Position numbers and translations under genes: made by a program. From positions 16,001 to 80,000 of the forward strand of contig JAXCGZ010016997.1 of the NCBI GenBank assembly GCA_037179515.1: a DNA stretch of 64,000 bases, given 5' to 3'. This DNA comes from Halocaridina rubra (taxonomy: Eukaryota; Arthropoda; Malacostraca; Decapoda; Atyidae). The notes under the pieces were generated by a model. The model ran no database searches. It saw nothing but the letters and a program-made list of their open reading frames with translations, and had not been told where the DNA came from. Below, piece after piece: positions 33,526 through 46,975 of this stretch (position 1 is the stretch's first letter; the number at the start of each line of letters is the position of its first letter).

Positions 33526-36500
33526 ATCTATCTATCTATCTATCTACCTTGGTTGTTCCCCATTTTAATTGGGAGGTAACCGACATAAAAAAAAAGAAAA
33601 CAATAAGGGGATTACTTTGCTCTATGGGCAATGACAAGGGAGCTAGCGACCGTTCAGATGGCACTGCTGGAGTGCCGCAGCCCATCCTCCCGGCTCTTCC
33701 ACAACCTGTATCGCTTCACAACTGCCAACTCCCCTACTGCCCCTACCACAAGGCTACCTCTGTAAGATGCAGCCCCGTGGTAACAGCAGATGCCCATCAG
33801 AGCTGCGTCACAATCGCTCACTCATATCTATTCCTAGCACGCTCACTTGCTTCCCTCACATCCATCCTCCTATCATTTAGGGCTCTCCTTACTCCATCCA
33901 TCCATCCAAACCTAGGCCTCCTTCTAGCATTTCTCCCATCAACTCTCGTATTCATCACCTTTTTCAGTAGTCTTTCATCATCCATCCTTTCCACACGGCC
34001 AAACCATCTTAGAACATTCATATCTACTCTGGCTGCAGTTTCTCTCCTCACACCCGTTCTATCCAACTGAGATACACCAATCATACTCCTCAGGCATTTC
34101 GTCTCAAACACATTTAGTTTCCGTCTCTCACTTACTTTCATACCCCATAACCCTGATCCATATATCACAGTTAGCACAACCACTTTCTCATACAAAACTT
34201 TCTTAACATTCATTTCCAACCTTCTATTCTTCATCACTCCTTTCAATGCACCCAACACTTTACATCATTCATTCACTCTGTGATACACATCTGCTTCCAC
34301 TCCACCATTTGCAGATATAACCGAGCCTAAATACTTAAACTGATCAACTTCCTCAATCACGCACTCGCTCATTTACCTCTCTTACAACTCCATCTATATG
34401 CAAATTGAACAGCCATGGTGATGTCACACATATCTGTCTCAGTCCCACACTCACTGGAAACCACTCACTCACTTCATTCCCTACCCTAACAGTAGCTCCC
34501 CTGCCCTCATACAAACTCTTCACTGCATGCAACACTTTACCATCAGTTCCATATAACCTCAAAACATTCCACATTGCCTCCTTATCAACTCTATCATACG
34601 CTTTCTCCAAATCCAAAACTGCAAAATACATATCCGTACCCTTTGCTAAATATTTTTCACATAACTGCCTAACAATAAAAATCTGATCTATACAGCCTCT
34701 ACCTCTCCTAAAACCACTCTGCACTTCTGTGATTACATTTTCTGTCTTATCCCTAATCCTATTAACCAGTATCCTACCATACACTTTTCCTACCACACTC
34801 AACAAACTTATACCCCTAAAATTACTGCATTCATACACATCTCCCTTACCTTTGTATAGGGGCACTTTACAAGCAATCACCCATTCCACTGGCACCATTG
34901 CCAACATAAAGCATATATTAAACACTCTCACTAACCATTCCAATGCAGTCACACTCCTTTCTTTCAACATCTCTGCTCTCACACCATCCATTCCTGGTGC
35001 TTTACCTGCTTTCGCTTCATACAATGCCCTTTTCACCTCCTCTCTTGAAATCTCTCTCTCATTTTCATCTCCCATTACTAGCACTTGAACACCCCCCACT
35101 GCCACTATAGCTGCCTCTCTATCTTCCTCTACATTCAGCAAGCACTCAAAATATTCTCCCCATCTTTTCCTTGCATCTTTCCCTCTTAACATCTGTCCAT
35201 TCACATCTTTCACTGTCTCTTCCATCCCCGTTCCACCCTTCCTTACTCTCTTCACTTCTTTCCAAAACTTCTTTTTATTCTCCTCATATGACCTACTTAA
35301 GTCCCATCCCCACCTAACATTTGCCAACCTCTTCTCTTCCTCTACCATCCGCTTGGTTTCCACATTTTTCTCCCAATATCTTTCATACTTCTCCCTACTT
35401 TTACACTACAACCATTCCTCAAAAGTCCTCTTTTTCTCTTCCACCTTCATTTTCACCCCTTCATTCCACCACTCGCTGCCCCTCCTCATGCCACCTCCAA
35501 TGAACGTCTTTCCACACACATCACTTCTCTTTATTTCACCCTGTCGTATGCCACTTTCAACCTGTCCTGATGTTCTTGTCTCTTTTCTGGCTTTTTCAAC
35601 TCTTCCACCTTCACCATTTCCCTTCTACATCCCCCCACTCTATTTCCCCACTCTTTTGCTACTACCACTTTTGTTTCAACCAAAAAATGATCAGACATCC
35701 CAGCAGCCACACCCCTAAATGCATGCACATCTTTCACTCTGCCAATCATTCTCTTTGCTACCAACACATAATCCATCAATGCTCTTTCTTTCACTCTTCC
35801 ATTTGCCACTCTCATCCATGGATACTTATTTATTAATTTCTTCTTAAATAAACTATTACCTATCACCAACTCTTGCTCCACACACATATCTAACAGTCTC
35901 TCGCCACTCTCATTCCCACCTGGTACCCCATACTTTCCTACAACACCTTCTACCTCTCCATCACCCACTCTGGCATTCAAGTCATCCAAGACAACTACAT
36001 AGTTCCTTCTACTCAGACCATCCAAACACCTAGTGATCTCATTCTAGAATTCATCCTGCTCTTCCTCACTTCTCTCACATCCTGGCCCATACGCACTAAC
36101 AAAAGCCCAACATTCCCTTCCTATCCTAACCCTCACCCACATCAGCCTAGATGACACTTCTTTCCATTCCACTACCTTATTCACCATCCATTCACTCAGC
36201 AATAATGCCACACAATTTCTTGCTCTCCCTCTTTCAACCCCAGACACCCTACCTGTCACCTCACTAAATGCCACTTCTCCTTTTCCTTTCATCTTCGTCT
36301 CACACAATGCCAATACATCCATCCTCCTCCTAGCAAGCATATATCCAATCTCACATCTTTTGCTCTCTATTGTACTACAACCACGCACATTTAGACACCC
36401 CAAAACTAGAGTTTGGGGAGAATTTATTCTCCCCTCTACTCCCCTTTTTCTTTGACGTCTCGCAGGAGGTTAATTCAAGGGGGGGATTCCTAGTTCCCTC

Positions 36501-36592
36501 GCCCCGTCCACTTTTAGTCGCTTCTTACAACACGCAGGGAATATGTAGGGACTATTCTTTAATGCTATGCCCACCACCACAGGGCACAAATA
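33526..36592 (-). mobile_element. RTE-like LINE, minus-strand copy
   Basis: Same family as 46968-50338. On the minus strand the 5' end is near 36592, with a hairpin at 36415-36434, followed by EN (about 36403-35531), RT (35363-34353) and the C-terminus (34258-33818). The 3' end is a (TAGA)n tail (33526-33546). The tail, small size and sequence style fit the RTE clade or a close relative. Confidence 0.85.
33818..36403 (-). pseudogene. RTE-like EN-RT, four fragments
   Basis: EN start at 36403-36044 ('LGCLNVRGC' region, 'ALCETKMKG' with the catalytic Glu), EN continued at 36025-35531 ('VLDDLNARVGDGEVEG', 'GMSDHFLVETK' with SDH). RT at 35363-34353 ('GKAPGMDGVRAEMLKE', 'FRGISLLSVVGKVYGRI', 'AVLDLEKAYDRVDKEA', 'SVGLRQICVTSPWLFNL'). 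The YADD-type active-site block lies in a deleted or shifted stretch around 34320-34370. The C-terminal part is at 34258-33818. Frames change at about 36040, 35440 and 34350, so the copy is dead. The full protein would nick DNA and copy its own RNA. Confidence 0.85.
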
Positions 36593-36691
36593 CATATTCC
36601 TACAAATTACATTGGAAAGAGACGTTATTTCATAAGTAGTAGTGAATGACCATGAGAACTTTAAAATTCTGTCGTTATAATTTTCATCAAC

Positions 36692-39600
36692 AGTTTTTTT
36701 TATGAGTGTAAAACCGGGAAAGGCAAAAAAAAATTGCCCTCAGTAGGCCCAGGCACAAAAAAAAAAACTTTAAGTTGAAGAAAAAGTAAAAACCCAAGAA
36801 CAAGGCAGAAATATGGAAATGATACACAATAGGAAAAGGACAGGCTGAAAGAATAGTCGAAGCATTTAGGATCTAGAGATATGATAGGAATAGGCCCTGA
36901 GACGATGATAGATCCATTTTTGAAGGAAGATAGGCTATAAGAATTAGGAAAGACAGACGCAGGAGAAGAGTTCCAGAGCCTGCAGGTGAATGGGAAGAAG
37001 CAGTACCTGCACTGATTAATTAGCGAGCTATAAATCTCTACACAGTACATGTGAAATCAGGCCACTTGACAAGTGTTCCATGGCCTTGGTAGTGGGGGAG
37101 GGATGCAACCAGAGCAGTGATGGAAGCAGTAGCGATAGAAAAAAGATAGGGGCAATACCTTGCGGTGAAGAGAAATAGAATCCATATTAATATTAAGAGA
37201 AGAGTTAATGCTAAGTCTAATTGCCTTAGATTTAATCCTATCAAGGAGATAAGTATAAGAAGAAGTAGCCCAGATGTGCAAGCAGTATTTCAAGCAGGGA
37301 CAGATAAGACCTTTCTTGATTAGAAATAACTGGAAGGGGGAAAAATAATGATAAAAATGAAACAGAAACCCCAGTTTTTTGGAAGCAGATGTGGATACTT
37401 GGATTATGTGATTTCTCCAAGATAATATAGAGGCTATCTGGTTCCCTGATATGTAAATAGAAGTGAGATGGTAAATTTGGTTAGTTTTGAAGACAATAGG
37501 GCTATCATGAGAAGAAGACAAAGAGATAGATAGTAACTGTCTTCGAGGCAATACTTTGAACTAAAGTTTGGGTGCCCCACTCAGATACCTTCTGCAAATC
37601 AGAGATGAAGGTAGAAGAAAGAGAGATACAAGACTGATTATGATTAGCATAATAAAGGTTGTGAAGAAAAGGCAGAGGAAAAATGAAGGGTAGAATCGTT
37701 GGCAAAGACGTGGAGAAGAGAGGAGGATGGGGCCTGAAGAAGGTCGTTAATGGAAAAAATGAAAAGAGTAGGTTAAATTGAGCCCTGTGGAACACCACTG
37801 GTAACAGAGAATGGGCTAAATATTGAGCCATAAACAACCACAGATATAAAATGGTCAGAAAGAAAACTAGCAATCAGAGAACAGAAAAAAGTAGTAAAGA
37901 CATAAGCAGGGCATTTGGCCAACAGAGCCTTGTGCCAGACTCCGTTAAAAGCCACAGAGATATCAAGGGCTACGACAAAGAATTCCCCATAGTTCTTCAG
38001 AAAAGATGACCATACATGAGTAAGATAGGACTGGAGGTCACAAGTGGATCTTGCCATGCGGAAGCTGTACTGGTGATTGGAGATAAGCGAGGTAGATTCA
38101 AGATGTTTCTAGAAGTGAGAATTGAGCAAAGTTTCAAATACTTTAGCAATAACAGAGGTTAGGGCAATAGGTCTGTAGTTTGAATGAATAGAGCTGTTAC
38201 CCTTATTAGGAACAGGTTGAACTAGAGCATGCTTCCATGATGAAGGATTGATACTGCTTGAGAGAATAAAGCAATAAAGATGGCACAGCACGGGAGCCAA
38301 TTCATCTGCAAACCCCTAAAGGAATCTTGCAGGGATACCATCGGGTTCTAGATGCCTTGTTCATATTTAGAGAGCGAAGGAACTTATGGGCTTTGCATGG
38401 AGAAAGAATAATGGAGGGCATAAAGTTAGAGAGGGGAAATTACGGGGAAAACGTGCACTGGAATTGCTTACAGAGGAGTTGGCAGAAAAATGAGAGCCAA
38501 AGAGAGTGGCTTTGTCCATGGGAGAGCAAGCTTTAGAACCATCAGAATGAATGAGAGGGGGAAAAGTTTGGTTACAGAAGATTTTGGAAAGGTTTTTGGC
38601 TAAGGACCAGAAACATTTAACAGTGGGATAAGAGTTAAGGTCATCAACTCCCGTTCTTAATATGGAGGTTTTAGACCTACGAATCTTAGCAGTGCAGTTA
38701 TTCATAACACTAATAATAGCAGAGCGAGTTATATCAGAAGGAGAGGCTAGGCACAACCAGTATACCCGATCCCTGGGCTGAATAACCATAGAGCAGGCAC
38801 AGTCAAACCACGGATTAGTTGGAGAAGAAGTTTTCATAGAGAAGAGGATGAACATCTTCCGTCCCTCAGTTATGAGGTCAGCAAATTTTATGGGTATTTG
38901 ATCAAGGATGTGGGTCCGAAAGCAGTAATCATCCCATAGGAAGTCAAAGAGAATGTTACGCAAATCAACGCATTGGGTACACTTAAAGTGCCAAAGGCAG
39001 CGTTGAGTAAGAGAAATTAATGGAGAGGGAGCAAAAATGGAATAAACTGATATCAAAGAGTGGTCAGATTTACCAAGAGGGTAAATCATACAGTATAAGT
39101 GGTTTGAAAGATTAGAAGTAAGAAATGTTAGCTGCATGTTCGTGTCAATCAAGAACACGAGTAAGATGCTTGCTTATCTGCTCCAGATTGTGAGTAATAG
39201 AAAAAAAAAAGGCCTTCACTCCCTCCCACATCAGTGTGAGAAGAGTTACACCACTCACTGTGGTGTACTTTGAAGTCCCCGATATGGAGAACTTAAACAT
39301 ATAGGTGAGAAGAAAACAAGGACTCATGGCAAGAGAACAGATATTCAAAGAAAGACTCAAAGTCTGGAGTTTGGAGAGCAGTAGCAGAAGCAAAAATATA
39401 TAGTGCTAGTGAAGAGATAGACTTTAAGCCAGAGATCATCAAAGTCAGGGGATTCTTGCAATAGGAGTGTTAGTGTTGCAATAGGTACAGACCCCATTTT
39501 TGGTAAGGAAATGAGAATACAGGTAATAATGAGATATTTAAAATGGGTCAGGGGAAGAATTGCTAGATACCTGAATTCCACATAGAAGAAGGAGGTTAAG

Positions 39601-39830
39601 GGAGGGATGTAAACAAGTGCTCTTCCACAGACAAACGATTGGAATTTAGACCAAAAATATTAGAAAAGTGAAGAGTGAAAGAAGCAGATCTATCAAGATC
39701 TGTAAGATTAAGGGCAGAACCATTACTACCAGCAAGTGTGTCCACCTTCACACCAATAGTGGAGTCAACAAGATCCCTGGAGATTCTTAGTACTCTTCTA
39801 TTCTGAGTACAGGGTCATTTATATGAGAAG
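36692..39830 (-). mobile_element. I/Jockey-like LINE, minus-strand copy
   Basis: Family of 11669-13471, more complete at the 5' side. Minus-strand order: EN (39800-39050; 'ESPDFDDLWLKVYLF' type block, 'LEQISKHLTRVLDRH', 'PLGKSDHSLISV'), linker (38900-38370), RT (38300-37060), 3' UTR ending in an A-run at about 36692. The 5' boundary is uncertain because this part is included in a tandem duplication. Several frameshifts and stops; fragments in at least six frames. Confidence 0.82.
36700..39800 (-). pseudogene. LINE EN-RT, multiply disrupted
   Basis: Recognisable blocks on the minus strand: EN ending in the SDH motif near 39075; 'CSPMDKATLFGSHFSANSS' near 38520; 'YPSSWKHALVQP'-like and 'NYRPIALTSVIAKVFETLL' near 38150-38250; 'FVVALDISVAFNGVWHKAL' (37985-37930), where the usual Lys-Ala-Phe-Asp reads Val-Ala-Phe-Asn, so a catalytic Asp is lost; 'SGVPQGSI' (37775); and the C-terminal 'RLWNSSPASVFPNSYSL' (37000-36950). 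The RT would be inactive. Confidence 0.82.
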
Positions 39831-40929
39831 AGAATCTCTTATATTTTAAGAAATAAGACCATAATCTTGTATATTCACGAAGATCTTTTTTCCTGCACAA
39901 GCTTTGAAAGGTAGCAAAAGTCTTGTATAATGTGTATGGAAATCTGATATATGAGTAAGTCTGAAAAGGAGAGAAGATCTCACATATTAAAAAAAATTAT
40001 ACAGTTCAGGAAAACTTTTCTTCTGAAGAACAGCTATTCTAAAGAAGTGGAAAATGCTGTGGGACAAAAGGGATGAAGATATAACAAGGAGGACAAGGGA
40101 TAAACAACAACAACAACAGCAACAAATACAATAGCTAAAACCCTGTTCAGAGTATTCAAGGCTTTTGTGGCTTAGTATTTTTCTTGTTGGATAAGGAACT
40201 AGAGCCCTTCTCATAGCTTTCAAAACTTTATGGCCTAGGGATTTTTTTTTTAAAGGAAAAAAGATTGAGAGCTGTTCACATTATTTAGGATTTAACGGCA
40301 TAAATAAAATGCCAGGACTGAAAAAATGATAGAGTCCTGTTCATAGCATGCAACGCTGCATCCAGTGAAAGAGGAAAGAAAAAAGAATTCACATATTATA
40401 TAGACAAGTCAACACAAAAAACCTCTAACCTAAACTGAAGAGTCAAAGGTGGACAAAGCTAATTAAAATGTGTAATGACGAAGCTGTCAGACTGAAGACT
40501 TACAGGTGGAGAGCATTTCAACTGACACTGAAAAGGACAGGGACGTGGGGACGACAGAGCAGGAGGAAGGGAGGATTTGTCAGCTATTCTCCAATGATTT
40601 GCCATGTAGCCAGTCTATGGCTAATACCAGTTCTTCCTAACTCCAGTTTAGTGGCAATTCATAACAAGAGACCAGTAGTGTCTCAAAAATTATATGAAGC
40701 ATTGTTTAAGAGATGTCACTTAAGTTTTAGAATGTGACCATACAAGGTGTATTTGCATCTTTACAGGAAAGTGATGTTGGGAGCTAGACTTCTCATGTTC
40801 CAAGTGACAGCGAAACCAATCATAAGAGCAAGTCCAATCAGCCCAGAAAAGATACTATTAATATGAGATTAATGATTGTCCTCCACTACAACACTTTCCA
40901 ATATCCAAAGGTTGCTTCAACATCTTTAA
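39046..40929. repeat. Tandem duplication, unit 1 (about 1.88 kb)
   Basis: Starts 'ACTGATATCAAAGAGTGGTC' within the LINE EN domain and ends 'GGTTGCTTCAACATCTTTA'. Collinear with 40932-42809 with scattered substitutions and short indels (about 5% by eye). The part beyond the LINE (39830-40929) has no recognised gene. Confidence 0.92.
40137..40400. repeat. Four diverged repeats of about 64 bp
   Basis: Units starting near 40137, 40201, 40268 and 40330 share an 'agagccctgttcatagc-ttcaaggctt' type start. The block recurs in unit 2 near 42017-42265. Confidence 0.6.
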
Positions 40930-40931
40930 GT

Positions 40932-42809
40932 ACTGATATCAAAGAGTGGTCAGATTTACCAAGATTGGAAATCATAGAGTATAAGTAGTTTGAAAGATTA
41001 GAAGCAAAAAAAGTTAGCTGCATGTTTGTGTCGATCAAGAACACGAGTAGGATGTTTGCTTATCTGCTCCAGATTGTGAGTAATTGATAAAAAAAGGGCC
41101 CTCGCTTCCTCCCACATCAGTGTGAGAAGAGTTACACCACTCACTATGGTGTACTTTGAAGTCCCCAATATAGAGAACTTAAGCATATGGGTGAGAAGAT
41201 AACAAGGACTCATGGCAAGAGAACAGATATTCAAAGAAAGACGCAAAGTCTGGAGTTTGGAAAGCAGTAGCAGAAGCAAAGGTATACAGTGGTAGTGAAG
41301 AGATAGACATTTAGCCAGAGAACATCAAAGTCAGGAGATTCTTGCAATAGGAATGTTAGTGTTGCAATAGACACAGACCCCATTTTGGTAAGAAAATGAG
41401 AATACACGTTATAGTGAGATATTTGAAATGGGTCAGGGGAAGAATGGATAGATACCTGGATATCAGAAAGAAGAAGGGGGTTAAGGGAGGGATGTAAACA
41501 AGTGCTCTTCCACAGACAAAAGATTGGAATTTAGACCAAAAATATTAGAAAAGTGAAGAGTGAAAGAAGCAGATCTATCAAGAGCTGTAAGATTAAGGGC
41601 AGAATCATTGCTACCAGCAAGTGTGTCCACCTTCACACTAGTGGAGTCAACAAGATCCCTGGAGATTCTTAACACTCTTCTATGCTGAGTACAGGGTCAT
41701 TTATATGAGAAGAGAATCTCTTGTATTTTAAGAAATAAGACCATAATCTTGTATATTCACGAAGATCTTTTTTCCTGCACAAGCTTTGAAAGGTAGCAAA
41801 AGTCTTGTATAATGTGTATGGAAATCTGATATATGAGTAAGTCTGAAAAGGAGAGAAGATCTCACATATTAAAAAAATTATACAGTTCAGGAAAACTTTT
41901 CTTCTGAAGAACAGCTATTCTAAAGAAGTGGAAAATGCTGTGGGACAAAAGGGATGAAGATATAACAAGGAGGACAAGGGATAAACAACAACAACAACAG
42001 CAACAAATACAATAGCTAAAACCCTGTTCAGTGTATTCAAGGCTTTTGTGGCTTAGGGTTTTTCTTTCTGGATAAGGAACTAGAGCCCTTCTCATAGCTT
42101 TCAAAACTTTATGGCCTAGGGATTTTTTTTTAAAGGGAAAAAGATTGAGAGCTGTTCACATTATTTAGGATTTAATGGCTTAAATGATATGCCAGGACTG
42201 AAAAATGATAGAGTCCTGTTCATAGCATGCAACGCTGCATCCAGTGAAAGAGGAAAGAAAAAAGAATTCACATATTATATAGACAAGTCAACACAAAAAA
42301 CCTCTAACCTAAACTGAAGAGTCAAAGGTGGACAAAGCTAATTAAGATGTGTAATGACGAAGCTGTCAGACTGAAGACTTACAGGTGGAGAGCATTTCAA
42401 CTGACACTGAAAAGGACAGGGACGTGGGGACGACAGAGCAGGAGGAAGGGAAGATTCGTAAGCTATTCTCCAATGATAAGCCATGTAGCCAGTCTATGGC
42501 TAATACCAGTTCTGCCTAACTCCAGTTTAGTGGCAGTTCATAACAAGAGACCAGTAGTGTCTCAAAAATTATATGAAGCATTGTTTAAGAGATGTCACTT
42601 AAGTTTTAAAGTATGACCATACAAGGTGTATTTGCATCTTTACAGGAAAGTGATGCTGGGTGCTAGCACTTCTCATGTTCTGAGTGACAGCAAAACCAAC
42701 CATAAAAGCAAGTCCAACCAGCCCAGAAAAGATACTATTAATATGAGATTAATGATTTTTCTCCACTACAACACTTTCCAATATCCAAAGGTTGCTTCAA
42801 CATCTTTCA
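40932..42809. repeat. Tandem duplication, unit 2 (about 1.88 kb)
   Basis: Abuts unit 1 directly. Carries an orphan copy of the 5' half of the LINE endonuclease on the minus strand (41675-40998, SDH-containing part cut at the unit start). Ends next to the (CA)n-flanked 3' end of CR1 copy D. Confidence 0.92.
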
Positions 42810-42829
42810 GTTTGTATGTGTGTGTATTT

Positions 42830-44556
42830 GACTGTTATTCCCTAATTTTAATTACCTCATTATGCTTACGGGAAAGAACTCTATGCTTGAAATCCTCCGT
42901 CTCCTGGTTGGTTTCATTTTTGTACTCAGTTGATACTTATCATATTTGCCCTTAAAAATATGAATGGAGTTAGCATTAATTACATCCTCGTTTAAAGAAT
43001 TCCAATCATCAACTACTCGTACACTAAACAAGTGTTTCCTTACATCCTGAAAACAAGTTTTCTTATAAAGCTTCAGACTATGACCTTTAGTTCTAGAGCC
43101 AGCCATATCAAAATATCGATCCCTATCCACTCTGTGAAAACCATTAAGGAATTTAAAAACTGTCACCAAATATCCTCTCATTTTTCTAGCTTTGAGTAAT
43201 GATAAGTCTAATTCCCTCATCTTCTTCTCATAACCAAGATCTTGTATTACTGGCAGCAGTTTTGTGGCATGTCTTTGAACTTTTTCCAGCTTATTTAGGT
43301 GCTTTTTCAAGTGCGCATTCGAAAAAGTGATGCATATTAGAACTTTGGTCTTCGATAAATTATATAAATATTTCTGAATATTTCTTTGTCTATGTGTCTG
43401 AGGGCTACCTTCACATTTGAAAAAAAGAAAGAAAAAAAATGCTGTTCTTACTATGCCATTTATATGTATTTCTGGAGACAAATCTGGCAGTATGTTTACT
43501 CCTAGATCTCTCTCATTCTCCGTCTATTGAAGTTTTGCTCCTTTTATTGACAACACAAGCTTGGACCTTCTCACACTTGTACCCATTCTCATTACCTTAC
43601 ATTTAGAAGTATTGAATTTCATTAGCAACTTTTCTGACCACTCATGTAGACTATTTAGGTCTTCCTAAAGTTCTCTACCACTGTATTCGTCTTTTACTTT
43701 CTTCACAATCTTTGCACCATCTGCAAATTTATTCAAGAATGAAATTACAGACTCTGGTAGATCATTTACGTACACAAGGAACAAAAGTATCCCTAAAATT
43801 AAATCCTGTGAAACCCCACCACTAACCTTTCTCCATTTGAACACTGAGTGTCTTACTCTAACTACTGTTCCCCTCCTTTTAAGTAAATTTTTATCCATTC
43901 CAAGACATTTTCACCAATTCTCGCCCTTACTTGCAGCTTCTTACTAAGTCTCCCATGTAGGACCGTATCAAATGCTTTCTGGAAGTTTAGGAATATGCAA
44001 CCTGCCCGGCCCTCTTCCTGTAAGATCCGGCTTACCTCATCATAAAATTCTAATAAGTTTGATACTGTTGATATGTCATCTCTGAAGCCATGTTGTCTCA
44101 CTAACAAGAATTTGAAGGATTTCAAGTGAAGAAATATGTGTTTTCTTAGCAGTTTCTCCACACTTTTCAAACTATGCTGGTCAAAGGAAACAGGCCTATT
44201 GTTTAGAGATGCATCCATCCGGCCCTTTTTGAAGATATGTACCAAATTTGCTTGTTTCCAGAATCTTGGAATCTCCCCAGATTCCAGCGACTTTTCAAAT
44301 TTGACACATAGTGCCACCAATATTGGTTTAGTGCATATCTTAAGTACATAATAGAATATATCATCAGGACCTGTAGCTTTATGGGCAACTAACTCCATCA
44401 ACGTTTTACATAACTCTGTGGCTGGAAAGATGATGAGCTCCTATCTCTGCAGTCTGAGGGGGTGGGGTATTTTCTGCTGTAAATACTGACTGAACCTCCT
44501 TCTTCATTTCTTCGCATATATCTTTATCTGTCTCAGCGATGCTTCCATCCACTCTG
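42830..44556 (-). mobile_element. CR1-like LINE, copy D, minus strand, 5' truncated
   Basis: Collinear with copy C from the RT fingers region ('GSIAETDKDICEE'-type block near 44540) to the 3' UTR. The 3' UTR hairpin is partly kept (TTCCCGT arm near 42870) and the terminal repeat is degenerate ('GAGGTAATTAAAATTAGG'). On the minus strand the 5' junction reads 'CATTCACACACACAGAG' and the 3' flank 'AATACACACACATAC', so both ends abut CA-rich sequence. It is more diverged than copies A-C, so an older copy or a sister subfamily. Confidence 0.85.
42852..44401 (-). pseudogene. CR1-like ORF2 RT fragments (copy D)
   Basis: RT fingers/palm at 44401-43862 ('ATGPDDIFYYVLKICT', 'NNRPVSFDQHSLKSVEKLL', 'FLNFQKAFDTVLHGRL'), palm at 43898-43665 (F-A-D-G where F-A-D-D is expected, so a catalytic Asp is lost), thumb and C-terminus at 43481-42852 ('KVQRHATKLLPVIQD', 'SRTKGHSLKLYKKTC', 'WNSLNEDVINANSI'). 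At least three frame changes. Endonuclease absent. Confidence 0.85.
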
Positions 44557-44564
44557 TGTGTGTG

Positions 44565-46374
<1,810 letters not shown>

Positions 46375-46479
46375 GTTCATTGATGTTTTAAAAAGTTTTA
46401 AGTACAAGATCTGATAACCATCATGAAAACAAATTTTAAACTTTTTCCTACCCTAAAACTTCCAGACAATTTCCTTTTA

Positions 46480-46720
46480 CTATAGAAGCATCGATGCTAC
46501 TTTAGTGTGCAGTTTACCTCACTATCTGTAGTCTGTTGTACCCTAACCTAACCCAACAAGGGTAAGTTACGATAGTTTGGTTAAGACAGGACACTATTGT
46601 ACCGTAACCTGACTTAAACAAAATAATCTAACCTAACCTTATTAGGTCAGGTTAGGGTAAAGCAGACTACAGATATTGAGGTAGACAGCACAGTAAAGTA
46701 ACATTGAAGTTTGTCTATTA
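46480..46720. mobile_element. Foldback / MITE-like element
   Basis: Left arm 46497-46560 and right arm about 46628-46703 are imperfect reverse complements (about 80%): 'TACTTTAGTGTGCAGTTTAC' at the left answers 'GACAGCACAGTAAAGTA' at the right, and the inner arms carry 'CCCTAACCTAACC' versus 'GGTCAGGTTAGGG'. Pairing is weaker outward to about 46480 and 46720. No coding capacity. No target duplication identified. Confidence 0.65.
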
Positions 46721-46975
46721 CTAACCCCCCCAAAAAAAATAATTCCAATTTCTTTGAGTACTCTTTTCCCCTAAGCTCTCCATGCAATGACGACTAATAT
46801 AAATCACGAGTAAAACAGAGAGCACTTTCATGGAAAAAAAAAAAGCATTACTCTGTTCTTGCACTTGATAGAAATAGAGTCATGTTAGCGGAAATGAGAC
46901 AGTTGAAAACGAAAGTTAAAGATCATTTGACCATTCCTGTCAAAATATGATACACACAATTATCAAAGCCCTGTA

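Noticed and set aside
33549..34070. 173-codon plus-strand ORF
   Set aside because: Antisense shadow of the RTE-like LINE on the minus strand.
40468..40737. 89-codon ORF repeated at 42347-42616
   Set aside because: Repeated through the tandem duplication; no recognisable domain.
46519..46675. CCTAACCTAACC / GGTTAGGG-like strings, arthropod telomere type
   Set aside because: Only about two units per arm and part of a foldback element; not a telomeric array.
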